From NCBI GenBank assembly GCA_003559215.1, contig PWMF01000046.1:1-49717 (forward strand): a DNA stretch of 49,717 nt, in the 5' to 3' direction. Shown here in pieces: positions 17,760 through 25,884 of this stretch. The notes under the pieces are model-generated. The model was not told where the DNA came from and made no database searches. It saw nothing but the letters and a program-made list of their open reading frames with translations. A program made the translations under genes and the position numbers. The first letter of the stretch is position 1. Every line of letters begins with the position of its first letter. This stretch comes from Natrialbaceae archaeon (GTDB lineage: Archaea > Halobacteriota > Halobacteria > Halobacteriales > Natrialbaceae).

Positions 17760-17819
17760 GGAATCACACGACTGTTCCGAACAGGTGAAGCTAATACCGC
17801 TGCGGTCGGCCGTCAAGCA

Positions 17820-17905
17820 CAGCACCCGCGAGCGACCAGCGGGAGCGAGCGGCCTTTTTAGCGTAGATTTTTGCGCCGAGAGGTTCCTCGCGCAGCGAGG
17901 AATCC
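17820..17905 (+). terminator. endA downstream region: T-tracts and perfect hairpin
   Basis: In the 212-bp gap after endA, TTTTT occurs at 17855-17859 and 17868-17872, preceded by the GC-rich motif gagcgaccagcgggagcgag. A perfect 8-bp hairpin follows, TTCCTCGC/GCGAGGAA at 17884-17902 with a 3-nt loop. T-tracts are typical archaeal terminators. The composition also resembles short repeats scattered between genes in haloarchaea. Confidence 0.45.
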
Positions 17906-17971
17906 CGAGCGGAAAAAGGTACGTGTACACTCCCCACGAACGGACCAGCTCGGATCCGAACCGAACTGCTG

Positions 17972-18367
17972 CTACTCGGGCACCGGAATCGAGGCACCCT
18001 CGTGCTCGAGCAGGCGCCGTTTCAGCTCCAGACCCCCGCCGTAACCGGTGAGCGAGTTCGTCCCGACGACGCGGTGACAGGGGACGATCACGGGGATCGG
18101 ATTTCGGCCACAGGCCTGTCCGACCGCGATCGCCGCGGTATCGAGGTCGGCCGCGAGCTCGCCGTAGGTCCTGGTCTCGCCGTACGGAATCCGGTCTATC
18201 GCGCGCATGACGGATCCCGTGAAGTCGTCGGGGTAGTCGATCACGACGTCAAACCCCGTTCGCTGCCCGCTCTCGTACTCCCGGACCTGCTCGCGAACGA
18301 GCGCCGGCGCCGCGTCGATTCGCGAGCCGTCGAGGTCTCGTTCGCGGTCGAAGATTCGAATTTCCAT
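17972..18367 (-). CDS. ogt: Methylated-DNA--protein-cysteine methyltransferase (O6-alkylguanine repair)
   Basis: 131 residues, a one-turnover suicide enzyme that moves methyl groups from O6-methylguanine in DNA to its own Cys. The active site IPVIVPCHRVVGTNSLTGYGGGL near residue 95 is complete (PCHRV). DNA-binding helix signals are IPYGETRTYGELAADL and AIAVGQACGRNPIP. The N-terminal domain is short (about 50 residues), so it is a compact form. It converges with endA and is divergent from trpS. Confidence 0.92.
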   Translation of the reverse strand: MEIRIFDRERDLDGSRIDAAPALVREQVREYESGQRTGFDVVIDYPDDFTGSVMRAIDRIPYGETRTYGELAADLDTAAIAVGQACGRNPIPVIVPCHRVVGTNSLTGYGGGLELKRRLLEHEGASIPVPE

Positions 18368-18468
18368 CGACGGGTCGTTCGCCGGCGATCGGCTTAGTCG
18401 TCGCGGGGCGGTCCCGACGAGACGCGAAGCCGAAGCCTTTTGCGCGCTGGCGCGCCAAAACGCAGCTA

Positions 18469-20049
18469 ATGACCGGAGACGAGCCAGTCGAGGAGTCCGA
18501 GTCAGGGGAACCGCTCGCGGACGGTGGAGCAGCAGGCGCGGACGACGTCGCGCTGGACCCGTGGGGTTCCTCGGCCGTCTCCGACTACCGAAAGCTGTTC
18601 GAGGAGTTCGGCATCGAGGAGTTCGACGAGCTCCTCGAGGAGGTGCCGAACCCCCACTACCTGATGCGCCGCGGAGTCATCTTCGGCCACCGCGACTACC
18701 GGCCCGTCGCCGAGGCGCTGCGGAAGGGCGAGGACGCCGCGGTCCTCTCGGGTTTCATGCCCACCGGCGACCCCCACATCGGCCACAAGCTGGTCTTCGA
18801 CGAGATCATCTGGCACCAACAGCAGGGCGCCGACGCCTACGGGCTGATCGCCGACCTCGAGGCCAACTCGGCCCGCGGGATGAGCTGGGACGAGATCGAC
18901 GAGCACGCCCGGGACTACCTGCTCTCCTTGCTCGCGCTCGGGTTCGACCCCGACGAGGGGACGCTGTACCGCCAGTCCACGAACCGGGAGGTCCAGGACC
19001 TGGCCTTCGAGATCGGCGCCGACGCCAACTTCTCGGAGTTCCAGGCGATCTACGGCTTCGACGGCGAGACCGACGTCTCGCACATGCAGTCGGTCGTCAC
19101 GCAGATGGCGGACATCCTCTACCCCCAGCTCGAGGGGGCCAAACCGACCGTCATCCCGGTCGGGCCCGACCAGGATCCCCACGTTCGCCTGGCCCGGGAT
19201 CTCGCCGAGCGGACGCGTTTCTTCAAGGTTTCGAAGGCCTACGCGAGTTTCGAGCTCGACCCCGATGAACACGAGCTGGTCGCCGACTTCCACGAGAAAC
19301 TCGACCCGGCCGACTTCGACGACGACGCGCTTCGCTGCGTGCACGTCGCCGAGGCGATCGAGGAAACGCCCCTCGAGGAGCTCGCGGTCCCCGCCGACAC
19401 GCTCAGCTCGGTGCTGACGAAACTCGAGGAGGCCGGCATGGAACCCGTCCGTCCCCGAACCCGCTTTTTCGATCGACGGGCGACCGACGAGGCGTTCGAC
19501 GCGCTCATCGACGCGATCGACGGCGAGAAGCGCGTCTACGAGAACCACGTCGACGCCTTCGAGCTCGAGGTCGGGGAGGCCGAGGAGCTCGCCCGCGAGG
19601 TCGAGGTCGAGAACGGCGGCTACGGCTTCCGTCCGCCATCGTCGATCTACCACCGCTTTATGACCGGGCTGACGGGCGGGAAGATGTCCTCCTCGGTGCC
19701 CGCCTCGCACATCTCCCTGCTCGACGACCCCGAAAAGGGGTACGACAAGGTCAAATCCGCGACGACCGGGGGCCGCGAAACGGCCGAAGAACAGCGCGAG
19801 AAGGGCGGCAAGGCCGACGAGTGTCCCGTCTACGAGCTGTACGCCTACCTGCTGGCGGGCGACGACGACGAGTTCGCCAAGCGCGTGTACGACGAGTGCG
19901 TCGGCGGCGAGCGACTTTGTGGCGACTGCAAGGAACAGGCCGCCCAGCTCATGAAAGAGTTCCTCGAGGAACACCAAGAGAAGCGAGCGGAGGTCGAGGA
20001 ACTGCTCGAGGAGGCGGACATCGAACTCGAGTCCCCACGGAAGACCTGA
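18469..20049 (+). CDS. trpS: Tryptophanyl-tRNA synthetase (first copy)
   Basis: 526 residues, class I enzyme that charges tRNA-Trp. HIGH motif FMPTGDPHIGHKLVFDEI, dimer/Trp site IIWHQQQGADAYGLIADLEA, VIPVGPDQDPHVRLARDLA, and KMSKS variant TGGKMSSSVPASHISLLDD. The archaeal/eukaryal type is shown by the long insertion and the C-terminal KEQAAQLMKEFLEEHQEKR. TATA-like agccttttgcgc (18433-18444) lies about 30 nt before the ATG, with no room for a leader peptide. A second, diverged TrpRS lies at 42607-43839. This copy looks like the constitutive housekeeping enzyme. Confidence 0.93.
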   Translation: MTGDEPVEESESGEPLADGGAAGADDVALDPWGSSAVSDYRKLFEEFGIEEFDELLEEVPNPHYLMRRGVIFGHRDYRPVAEALRKGEDAAVLSGFMPTGDPHIGHKLVFDEIIWHQQQGADAYGLIADLEANSARGMSWDEIDEHARDYLLSLLALGFDPDEGTLYRQSTNREVQDLAFEIGADANFSEFQAIYGFDGETDVSHMQSVVTQMADILYPQLEGAKPTVIPVGPDQDPHVRLARDLAERTRFFKVSKAYASFELDPDEHELVADFHEKLDPADFDDDALRCVHVAEAIEETPLEELAVPADTLSSVLTKLEEAGMEPVRPRTRFFDRRATDEAFDALIDAIDGEKRVYENHVDAFELEVGEAEELAREVEVENGGYGFRPPSSIYHRFMTGLTGGKMSSSVPASHISLLDDPEKGYDKVKSATTGGRETAEEQREKGGKADECPVYELYAYLLAGDDDEFAKRVYDECVGGERLCGDCKEQAAQLMKEFLEEHQEKRAEVEELLEEADIELESPRKT

Positions 20050-20317
20050 TCGATCCCACAGGAGCCGTCTTTTGCACCGTAACGGCACCCCTACCGAGCC
20101 ACCGCCGGGTGGGAACGAAAGGGGCGAACCCGTTCGAGGAAGGCAGGCGACCGTAGGACCGCAGCCGTCAGGCGAGGACCGCACGGAGCCTCCCGACTCG
20201 AACAGATTCGGGGCTTTCGGAGTAGTGCTGTCACCTGAGACACCACGATCTGCAGAACGAACAACAACTAGCGAGGGTCGCGTAACGTTTTTGCACCCCC
20301 GTTGCAATCGTTCGCAC
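20050..20317. other. Intergenic stretch between trpS and the pheST leader
   Basis: 268 bp with no credible gene or RNA that I recognise. It contains a second TATA-like element, gtcttttgcacc (20066-20077), in the same orientation and of similar sequence to the leader promoter (acgtttttgcaccc). It may be an extra promoter for pheST or start a short RNA. Confidence 0.4.
20285..20294 (+). promoter_or_regulatory. TATA-like element of the pheST leader transcript
   Basis: acgtttttgc is centred 28-29 nt before the leader ATG at 20318, predicting a leaderless transcript that starts with the leader peptide. Only a weak TATA-like ctaactga (20520-20527) lies nearer pheS, so most pheST transcription probably starts here. 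Confidence 0.55.
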
Positions 20318-20398
20318 ATGGCATCCGAACCCCGCGATCGGCGTGTCGTCCGCCAGTCAGCTACGGCTCCGGGGTTCGGCTTCTTTTTCGCCCGATAA
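20318..20398 (+). CDS. Phe-rich leader peptide upstream of pheST (candidate attenuator)
   Basis: A 26-codon ORF that begins MASEPRDRRVVRQS and ends TAPGFGFFFAR-stop. Four of the five residues from 20 to 24 are Phe, encoded by TTC/TTT at 20375-20389, a T-rich tract. It ends 156 nt before pheS, and two alternative hairpins fill the gap. The design parallels E. coli pheM, the FFF-containing leader peptide that attenuates pheST. A TATA-like element 28 nt upstream predicts leaderless translation from this ATG. The ORF is real on the sequence; the regulatory role is inference from content, position and family precedent. Confidence 0.65.
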   Translation: MASEPRDRRVVRQSATAPGFGFFFAR

Positions 20399-20409
20399 CC
20401 GGGCCGGTG

Positions 20410-20475
20410 GACTCGAGGGCGATCACACCGATCGCCCTCGGCGAAACCGTCCGCATCCCATCGCGCCCTCGAGTC
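20410..20475 (+). promoter_or_regulatory. Mutually exclusive hairpins between Phe leader and pheS
   Basis: Hairpin A: cgagggcgatc (20414-20424) pairs perfectly with gatcgccctcg (20430-20440), an 11-bp stem with a 5-nt loop. Hairpin B: gactcgagggcg (20410-20421) pairs perfectly over 12 bp with cgccctcgagtc (20464-20475). They share 20414-20421, so only one can form at a time; the block cgccctcg occurs twice (20433-20440 and 20464-20471) as the competing partner. Hairpin A starts 15 nt after the leader stop, within reach of a terminating ribosome. No strong T-run follows either stem, so control could be on termination or on pheS translation. Confidence 0.6.
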
Positions 20476-20554
20476 GGGTAGTCCGATCGAGGAGCGCGCG
20501 CCGAACAGAGTCGGAACCGCTAACTGACCGACCGACAGCCATTCAGACAAGCGA

Positions 20555-22066
20555 ATGCAACTACCAGAATCACAGGTCGTGGTCTTGGAGGCCGCGAACG
20601 CCGACGAGGCGACGCCCGTCGACGCCCTCGCCGCGGCGACCGACCTCCCGCCCGAGACCGTCACCGGGGCGGCGTTCGAGCTCGAGGAGCAAGGACTGGT
20701 CGCCGTCGAGGAACGCGTCGACGAAACGATCTCGCTCACCGACGAGGGACGCACGTACGTCGAGGACGGCCTGCCCGAGGTTCGGCTCTACGAGGCCGCC
20801 CTCGAGGCCGGCGCCGACGCCGACCCCGCCCCGATGGGGCAGGTCATCGGCGCCTCAGGGCTCGAGGGCAACGAGGTCGACATCGCGCTCTCGAACTACG
20901 CCCGGAAGGGGTACGGTGCGATCGACAGCGGCGAGATCACGGCCGACTCCGACGCCGACCCCGCCGCGGACGCGGAGGCGAACGCCCTCGAGTCGCTGGC
21001 CAGCGAGGAGACGCTCGAGGGTAGCGAGGACGTCCTCGAGGGGCTCGAGCGCCGCGGGCTCGTCGAGGTCGCCGAATCGACAGTCCGCGAGGTAGAACTC
21101 ACCGAACAGGGCGTGACGGAGCTGATGGCCGGCGTCGAGACCGCCGAGACGGTCGGCCAGGTGACGCCGGAGCTGCTCACCAGCGGCGACTGGGCCGAGG
21201 TCGAGTTCGCCGAGTACAACGTCGAGGCCGACGCCGAGACCGTCGAGGGCGGGCGCGTTCACGTCCTCCGGGAGATGTCCGAGCGGGTCAAGGACGTCCT
21301 CGTCGGGATGGGGTTCGAGGAGATGGACGGCCCCCACGCCGACGCGGACTTCTGGATCAACGACTGCCTGTTTATGCCCCAGGACCACCCCGCCCGTACC
21401 CACTGGGATCGGTTCGCCCTCGAGCGGCCGACCCACATCGACGAGCTCCCCGAGGACCTCGTCGAGCGCGTCGAGCGCGCCCACCGCGAGGGCGTCGGCG
21501 AGGACGGCGAGGGGTACCACTCGCCCTGGGACGAGGACTTCGCCCGTGCGCTCGCGCTGCGCGGACACACGACGTCGCTCTCCACGCGGTACCTTTCCGG
21601 CACCGAGATCGGCGAGATCGAACCGCCGGCTCGCTTCTTCAGCGTCGAGAAGGCCTACCGAAACGACACGCTGGACGCGACCCACCTGCTCGAGTTCTAC
21701 CAGATCGAGGGCTGGGTGATGGCCGAGGATCTCTCGGTGCGGGATCTGATGGGAACCTTCGAGGAGTTCTACGCCCAGTTCGGGATCGAGGATATCCAGT
21801 TCAAGCCGCACTACAACCCCTACACCGAACCGAGCTTCGAGCTGTTCGGCACCCACCCCACGACGGGCGAACTGATCGAGATCGGTAACTCGGGTATCTT
21901 CCGCGAGGAGATGCTCGAGCCGCTCGGTGTCGACTGCGACGTCATGGCCTGGGGGCTCGCTCTCGAACGCCTCGCGATGCTGACCACCGGTGCGGAGGAC
22001 ATCCGCGACCTCCACGGCACGCTGGCCGATCTCGAGTTCCTGCGGAACGCGGAGGTGACCTACTGA
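20555..22066 (+). CDS. pheS: Phenylalanyl-tRNA synthetase alpha subunit
   Basis: 503 residues, catalytic subunit of the (alpha-beta)2 class II enzyme. The first 200 residues hold archaeal/eukaryal-type winged-helix domains (LEEQGLVAVEERVDETISLT and LERRGLVEVAEST). Class II motif 1 surrounds MGFEEMDGPHADADFWINDCLF, motif 2 is RFFSVEKAYRNDTLDATHLLEFYQIEGW, and motif 3 is GNSGIFREEMLEPLG with WGLALERLAML. The stop and the pheT start overlap by one base (TGATG). There is no Shine-Dalgarno sequence. Expression is probably tied to the Phe-rich leader upstream. Confidence 0.95.
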   Translation: MQLPESQVVVLEAANADEATPVDALAAATDLPPETVTGAAFELEEQGLVAVEERVDETISLTDEGRTYVEDGLPEVRLYEAALEAGADADPAPMGQVIGASGLEGNEVDIALSNYARKGYGAIDSGEITADSDADPAADAEANALESLASEETLEGSEDVLEGLERRGLVEVAESTVREVELTEQGVTELMAGVETAETVGQVTPELLTSGDWAEVEFAEYNVEADAETVEGGRVHVLREMSERVKDVLVGMGFEEMDGPHADADFWINDCLFMPQDHPARTHWDRFALERPTHIDELPEDLVERVERAHREGVGEDGEGYHSPWDEDFARALALRGHTTSLSTRYLSGTEIGEIEPPARFFSVEKAYRNDTLDATHLLEFYQIEGWVMAEDLSVRDLMGTFEEFYAQFGIEDIQFKPHYNPYTEPSFELFGTHPTTGELIEIGNSGIFREEMLEPLGVDCDVMAWGLALERLAMLTTGAEDIRDLHGTLADLEFLRNAEVTY

Positions 22067-23889
22067 TGCCAACTGTCGACATTGACCCCGACGAACTTCG
22101 TGAGTTGACCGGTCGCGAGGAGAAAAGCGACGAGGAACTGCAGGACGATCTGTTCGGGCTCGGCCTCGAGTTCGAGGGCTGGACCGAGGACGACGAGTTC
22201 GAACTCGAGTTCGCGCCCGATCGTCTGGACCGGCTCTCGGTCGAGGGCGTCGCGCGCTCGATGCGCTACCAGTACGGCGATTCTCGAGGGGTTCACGTCC
22301 CATCGACCAACTCTGCGGACTGGACCATCGAGGTCGACGAGTCGGTTCCCGAGGAGCGACCCTACGTCACGGGCGCGGTGATCCGCGACGTCGACTTAGA
22401 CGAGGACGGTCTGGACTCGCTCATCCAGCTCCAGGAGAAGCTCCACGCGACGATGGGGCGCAAGCGCGCGAAGGGCGCGATCGGGATTCACGATCTGACC
22501 ATGCTCAAGGGGAGCCCGGCAACGGAGGGCACCCCGACGATCCGGTACGTCGGCGTCGAGCCCGACGAAGACCGGTTCGTCCCGCTCGATTCCGACGCCG
22601 AGCTGACGCCCGCGGAGGTGCTCGAGGAGCACGGGACGGGCCGCGAGTACGCCGACCTCGTCAGCGAGTACGATCGCTACCCGGCGATCTACGACGATAT
22701 CGGACTGTTCTCGTTCCCGCCGGTGATCAACGGCCGGCGGACAGAGGTCTCGACCGACTCCCGAGATCTGTTCGTCGAGATGACTGGCACCGACCAGTGG
22801 ACGATCGACAAGATGCTCAATATCGTCTGCTACGCGCTGGCCGCGCGCGGGGCGACCCTCGAGGACGTCCGGGTCGAGTACCCCGACAGCGAGTTGGTGC
22901 GCCCCGACCTCTCGACGAAGACGAAGCGGGTTGCCCACGACCGTATCGAGACCCTCCTCGGAATCGATCTCGACCCCGACGACGTGATCGATCTGGCCGA
23001 GCGCTCGGGGCTCGACGCCACGAGAAGCGAGGACGAAACGACGGGCGACGACGAGAGTTCCATCACACCCCTGGAGGACCGAGACGGACTCGAGGAACGG
23101 GACGGCCCGGGCAGTTCGGACGAGTCGAAAGCCGACGACGCCGCGTCGACGGGCGATCTCGTCTACGAGGTGACGATCCCGCCGTACCGCGTGGACGTCC
23201 TCCACCCGCTCGACGTCATCGACGACCTCGGGCGAGCCTACGGCTTCAACGATCTCGAGCCCCGCTACCCCGAGGTCGGCACCGTCGGCGGCCGCCACGA
23301 GCGGTCCCGGCTCGAGCGCGCGGCTCGAACGCAGCTCGTCGGACTCGGCTTCGAGGACATGCTCAACTTCCACATGATCGACGAGGGGCAGAACTACGAG
23401 CGCCTCGACGTTTCGCCGGGTGAGGGGGTCTACGGTGCCGGCGAGCCCGCGACGATCAAGGAGCCCTACAGCGAGGATTACACGATGCTACGGACCTGGA
23501 CGCTGCCTTCCCTGTTACAGGTCCTCGAGAACAACACCCACCGCGCGTACCCACAACACCTCTCGGAGGTCGGCTTCGCGGCCGAACTCGACGAAACCGA
23601 GAACACGGGGGTTGGCGAGGGACGCCACGTCGGCGCCGTCCTCGCCGACCACGAGGCCGGCTACGAGGACGCCAAGGCCCGCCTCCAGGCGCTGGCTCGG
23701 GATTTCGACGTCGAACTCGAGACCCCTGCTACCGATCACCCGACGTTCATCTCGGGTCGCGCGGCCGACATCGTCATCGACGGCGAATCCGTCGGCGTCG
23801 TCGGCGAGATTCATCCGAAGGTGCTCGTCGAACACGACCTCGAGGTGCCCGTGGCGGCGTTCGAGTTCGACCTCGAGTCGCTACGGTAA
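22066..23889 (+). CDS. pheT: Phenylalanyl-tRNA synthetase beta subunit
   Basis: 607 residues, archaeal-length beta subunit. It holds the B3/B4 editing region (VTGAVIRDVDLDEDGLDSLI, RKRAKGAIGIHDLTML, IGLFSFPPVINGRRTEV), the B5 domain (SDSELVRPDLSTKTKR region and VTIPPYRVDVLHPLDVIDDLGRAYG) and the catalytic-like fold (ADFEDMLNFHMIDEG; EPYSEDYTMLRTWTLPSLLQ). An acidic low-complexity insertion of about 55 residues (SEDETTGDDESSITPL onward) interrupts the B5 part, longer than usual and probably a surface loop. It is translated from the pheS transcript by coupling. Confidence 0.94.
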   Translation: MPTVDIDPDELRELTGREEKSDEELQDDLFGLGLEFEGWTEDDEFELEFAPDRLDRLSVEGVARSMRYQYGDSRGVHVPSTNSADWTIEVDESVPEERPYVTGAVIRDVDLDEDGLDSLIQLQEKLHATMGRKRAKGAIGIHDLTMLKGSPATEGTPTIRYVGVEPDEDRFVPLDSDAELTPAEVLEEHGTGREYADLVSEYDRYPAIYDDIGLFSFPPVINGRRTEVSTDSRDLFVEMTGTDQWTIDKMLNIVCYALAARGATLEDVRVEYPDSELVRPDLSTKTKRVAHDRIETLLGIDLDPDDVIDLAERSGLDATRSEDETTGDDESSITPLEDRDGLEERDGPGSSDESKADDAASTGDLVYEVTIPPYRVDVLHPLDVIDDLGRAYGFNDLEPRYPEVGTVGGRHERSRLERAARTQLVGLGFEDMLNFHMIDEGQNYERLDVSPGEGVYGAGEPATIKEPYSEDYTMLRTWTLPSLLQVLENNTHRAYPQHLSEVGFAAELDETENTGVGEGRHVGAVLADHEAGYEDAKARLQALARDFDVELETPATDHPTFISGRAADIVIDGESVGVVGEIHPKVLVEHDLEVPVAAFEFDLESLR

Positions 23890-24085
23890 GAACGGTCGAT
23901 CCGCGAGCGAGATGCCGTTTCGTTTTCGAGCGCCGTACTTGGCCGTGCGTTTCGGGGCCCGACGGGCAACTAAAAGGATACAGTTTCGTGACCGGTCCGA
24001 AAACGGCGGTTGCGGTTTCAGCGACGGAAGCAAACGCTCGGTCCAGCGCGGTAGCTATGCGGAAGGAGATTCTACGGAGAAAACG

Positions 24086-24283
24086 TTAAAACTCGTGTTC
24101 TACCTCTTCTTCGTTAGCCTTCTGGATGATGATCTTCCCGTCCCGGACGCGAACGAAAACTTCGTCGCCGATATCCATACCCGCGACTGCGAGTTCGTCC
24201 TCGTGGAGGTTCAGATGGACGTTGTGGTAGTTGCCGTCTTCGTCTTTCGCACCGCTTGGACTCAACTTCTTTTTCCGGACCAT
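24086..24283 (-). CDS. Small AbrB/MazE-like swapped-hairpin protein
   Basis: 65 residues. It starts MVRKKKLSPSGAKDEDG and has a beta-rich core LAVAGMDIGDEVFVRVRDGKIIIQKANEEE with the GDEV/VRDGKIII pattern of AbrB/SpoVT fold DNA-binding or scaffold proteins. The C-terminal is acidic. Widespread in haloarchaea without known function. TATA-like cttaagtatatcc (24313-24325, reverse) lies about 33 nt upstream. It is divergent from the MC1 gene across 220 bp. Confidence 0.72.
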   Translation of the reverse strand: MVRKKKLSPSGAKDEDGNYHNVHLNLHEDELAVAGMDIGDEVFVRVRDGKIIIQKANEEEVEHEF

Positions 24284-24471
24284 CGCGGGATTCTAGGTCG
24301 CACTTCGCCGTAGGATATACTTAAGTGTTTTCTACGACACAGCGAATGATCTCGTTTCGGGTCCGAATCACACTATACGATCACGCTGTGACCCCGCCTC
24401 GGACGGAACATTGACCGAACCGATCCGACGGGATTACTTAAAGATAGTGGCGCAGTCCGTCGATTTTGGGG

Positions 24472-24483
24472 GATATCTTTATG
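24472..24483 (+). promoter_or_regulatory. TATA box of the MC1 gene
   Basis: gatatctttatg centred about 28 nt before ATG 24506. This strong match supports that start over the in-frame upstream codon at 24491. Confidence 0.6.
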
Positions 24484-24505
24484 TCTGATCGTGTGCAGAA
24501 CTGAC

Positions 24506-24829
24506 ATGGAGGCTAAAACTATGGTACGTGAGGACGGAAAGCGAAACTTCGCACTGCGAGAATCGGGCGGCGACGAGACGAGCGTCTTCTCGGGAAATAC
24601 TCCCCGCCAGGCCGCGCTCAAGGCGGCCCGCCGACTCGAGCCGGGCTCGAGCGAGGACGCGGCGGATCGCGTCGAGCTCCGGCTCCGGGAGAAAGGTACC
24701 GACAAGGTTCACATCTACGACGGCTGGGCCTGGGAGGAGACCGCACCCGACGACAAGCCCGACTGGATGCCCGACGAGATCACGGAAGCGAACGTCGCCA
24801 AGAAGGGAATCGACCACCTCGAGGAGTAA
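24506..24829 (+). CDS. MC1-family non-histone chromosomal protein
   Basis: 107 residues. It matches the methanogen/haloarchaeal protein MC1, which binds and sharply bends DNA as a monomer: KRNFALRESGGDETSVFSGN, TPRQAALKAARRLEPG, VELRLREKGTDKVHIYDGWAW and DKPDWMPDEITEANVAKKGI. Compared with methanogen MC1, basic residues are partly replaced by acidic ones, as expected in a high-salt cytoplasm. Start chosen by the TATA spacing. Likely a chromatin-shaping protein and abundant. Confidence 0.92.
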   Translation: MEAKTMVREDGKRNFALRESGGDETSVFSGNTPRQAALKAARRLEPGSSEDAADRVELRLREKGTDKVHIYDGWAWEETAPDDKPDWMPDEITEANVAKKGIDHLEE

Positions 24830-24993
24830 TCGCCCCGGAGCCAATTGTTTTGTAGCGACCGAGCCATCCCGAACCGCGAGTCGAACGGTCAGTCACGAAT
24901 CGGTTTCCGTCCTCGAGGCGGGCCGAGCGATCGGCCGGGCCGAACGCGTCCGCTCCGACGCGCTTTTGGCACGGTCCGGCGAAAATTGAGCCA

Positions 24994-25812
24994 ATGCGAA
25001 CAGTCACGCTCGGTCCCGAAGGGACCTACTCGCACCGGGCAGCGAGCGCGATCGCCGACGACGACGAGATCGGTTTTCGGCAGTCGGTCACCTCGATCGT
25101 CGAGGCCGTCGCAACCGGCGAGTACGACCGCGGTATCGTCCCCATCGAGAACAGCATCGAGGGCAGCGTCACCGAGAGCTTAGACGCCGTCGCCGAGTAC
25201 GACGTCGCAATCGTCCGCGAGATCGTCACCCCGATCCGTCACGCCCTGCTCGCCCAGGGCCCGGAGTTCGATACGATCGCCAGCCACTCCCAGGCGCTCG
25301 CGCAGTGTCGGTCCTACCTCGAGCGCGAACACCCCGACGCAACCCTCGAGGCCGTCGCCAGCACCGCCCAAGGCGTCGAGTTCGCCCGCGACGATCCCTC
25401 GATCGCGGGGATCGGTCACCCCGCGAACGCCGACATCGAGAACGGACTCGAGGTGCTCGCCGAGGACATCCAGGACCAAGACTCGAACGCGACGCGCTTT
25501 TTCGCGCTCGCGCCCGCCGACGAGCGCTCGACCGGCGGCGGAAAGTCGACGTTCGTCGTCTATCCGAACGCGAACTACCCCGGGCTCTTGCTCGAGTTGC
25601 TCGAGCCCTTCGCCGAGCGGGACATCAACCTCTCGCGGGTCGAATCCCGTCCCAGCGGGCAGCGACTCGGCGACTACGTCTTCCACATCGACGTCGAGGC
25701 GGGGCTGTACGAGTCCCGGACGATCGAGGCGCTCGAGGACATCGAGGAGTTAGCCGAGAAGGGGTGGGTGCGGCGGCTCGGCTCGTACGATCTCGAGCAC
25801 GTCGTCGAGTAA
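24994..25812 (+). CDS. pheA: Prephenate dehydratase
   Basis: 272 residues. Converts prephenate to phenylpyruvate, the committed step to Phe. Catalytic domain: LGPEGTYSHRAASAIADDD, RGIVPIENSIEGSVTESLD (the TRF-like catalytic region appears as ATRFFALAP) and GHPANADIENGLEVLAED. C-terminal ACT domain: YPGLLLELLEPFAERDINLSRVESRPSG and GDYVFHIDVEAG, including the ESRP motif for Phe feedback inhibition. No chorismate mutase domain is fused. TATA-like cgcttttggcac (24961-24971) indicates a leaderless mRNA and no leader peptide. It lies 1.1 kb from pheT, so Phe synthesis and charging are neighbours. Confidence 0.95.
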   Translation: MRTVTLGPEGTYSHRAASAIADDDEIGFRQSVTSIVEAVATGEYDRGIVPIENSIEGSVTESLDAVAEYDVAIVREIVTPIRHALLAQGPEFDTIASHSQALAQCRSYLEREHPDATLEAVASTAQGVEFARDDPSIAGIGHPANADIENGLEVLAEDIQDQDSNATRFFALAPADERSTGGGKSTFVVYPNANYPGLLLELLEPFAERDINLSRVESRPSGQRLGDYVFHIDVEAGLYESRTIEALEDIEELAEKGWVRRLGSYDLEHVVE

Positions 25813-25884
25813 GCACGGAGCGCTCGAGCGTCCCGATCGCGAATCAACGGTTCCGTCGCCCTCCTCGAGGGCGGTCAACGGCGG

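Noticed and set aside
20070..20230. RNase P or SRP RNA between trpS and pheS
   Set aside because: The conserved core motifs of these RNAs are not present; only scattered GC-rich similarity.
18502..20754. 750-codon open frame antisense to trpS and across the pheS leader
   Set aside because: Explained by GC-rich third positions of the opposite gene; sequence is low-complexity and overlaps genes with clear motifs.
20855..22303. 482-codon antisense frame over pheS
   Set aside because: Shadow of pheS; no start signals and no recognisable domains.
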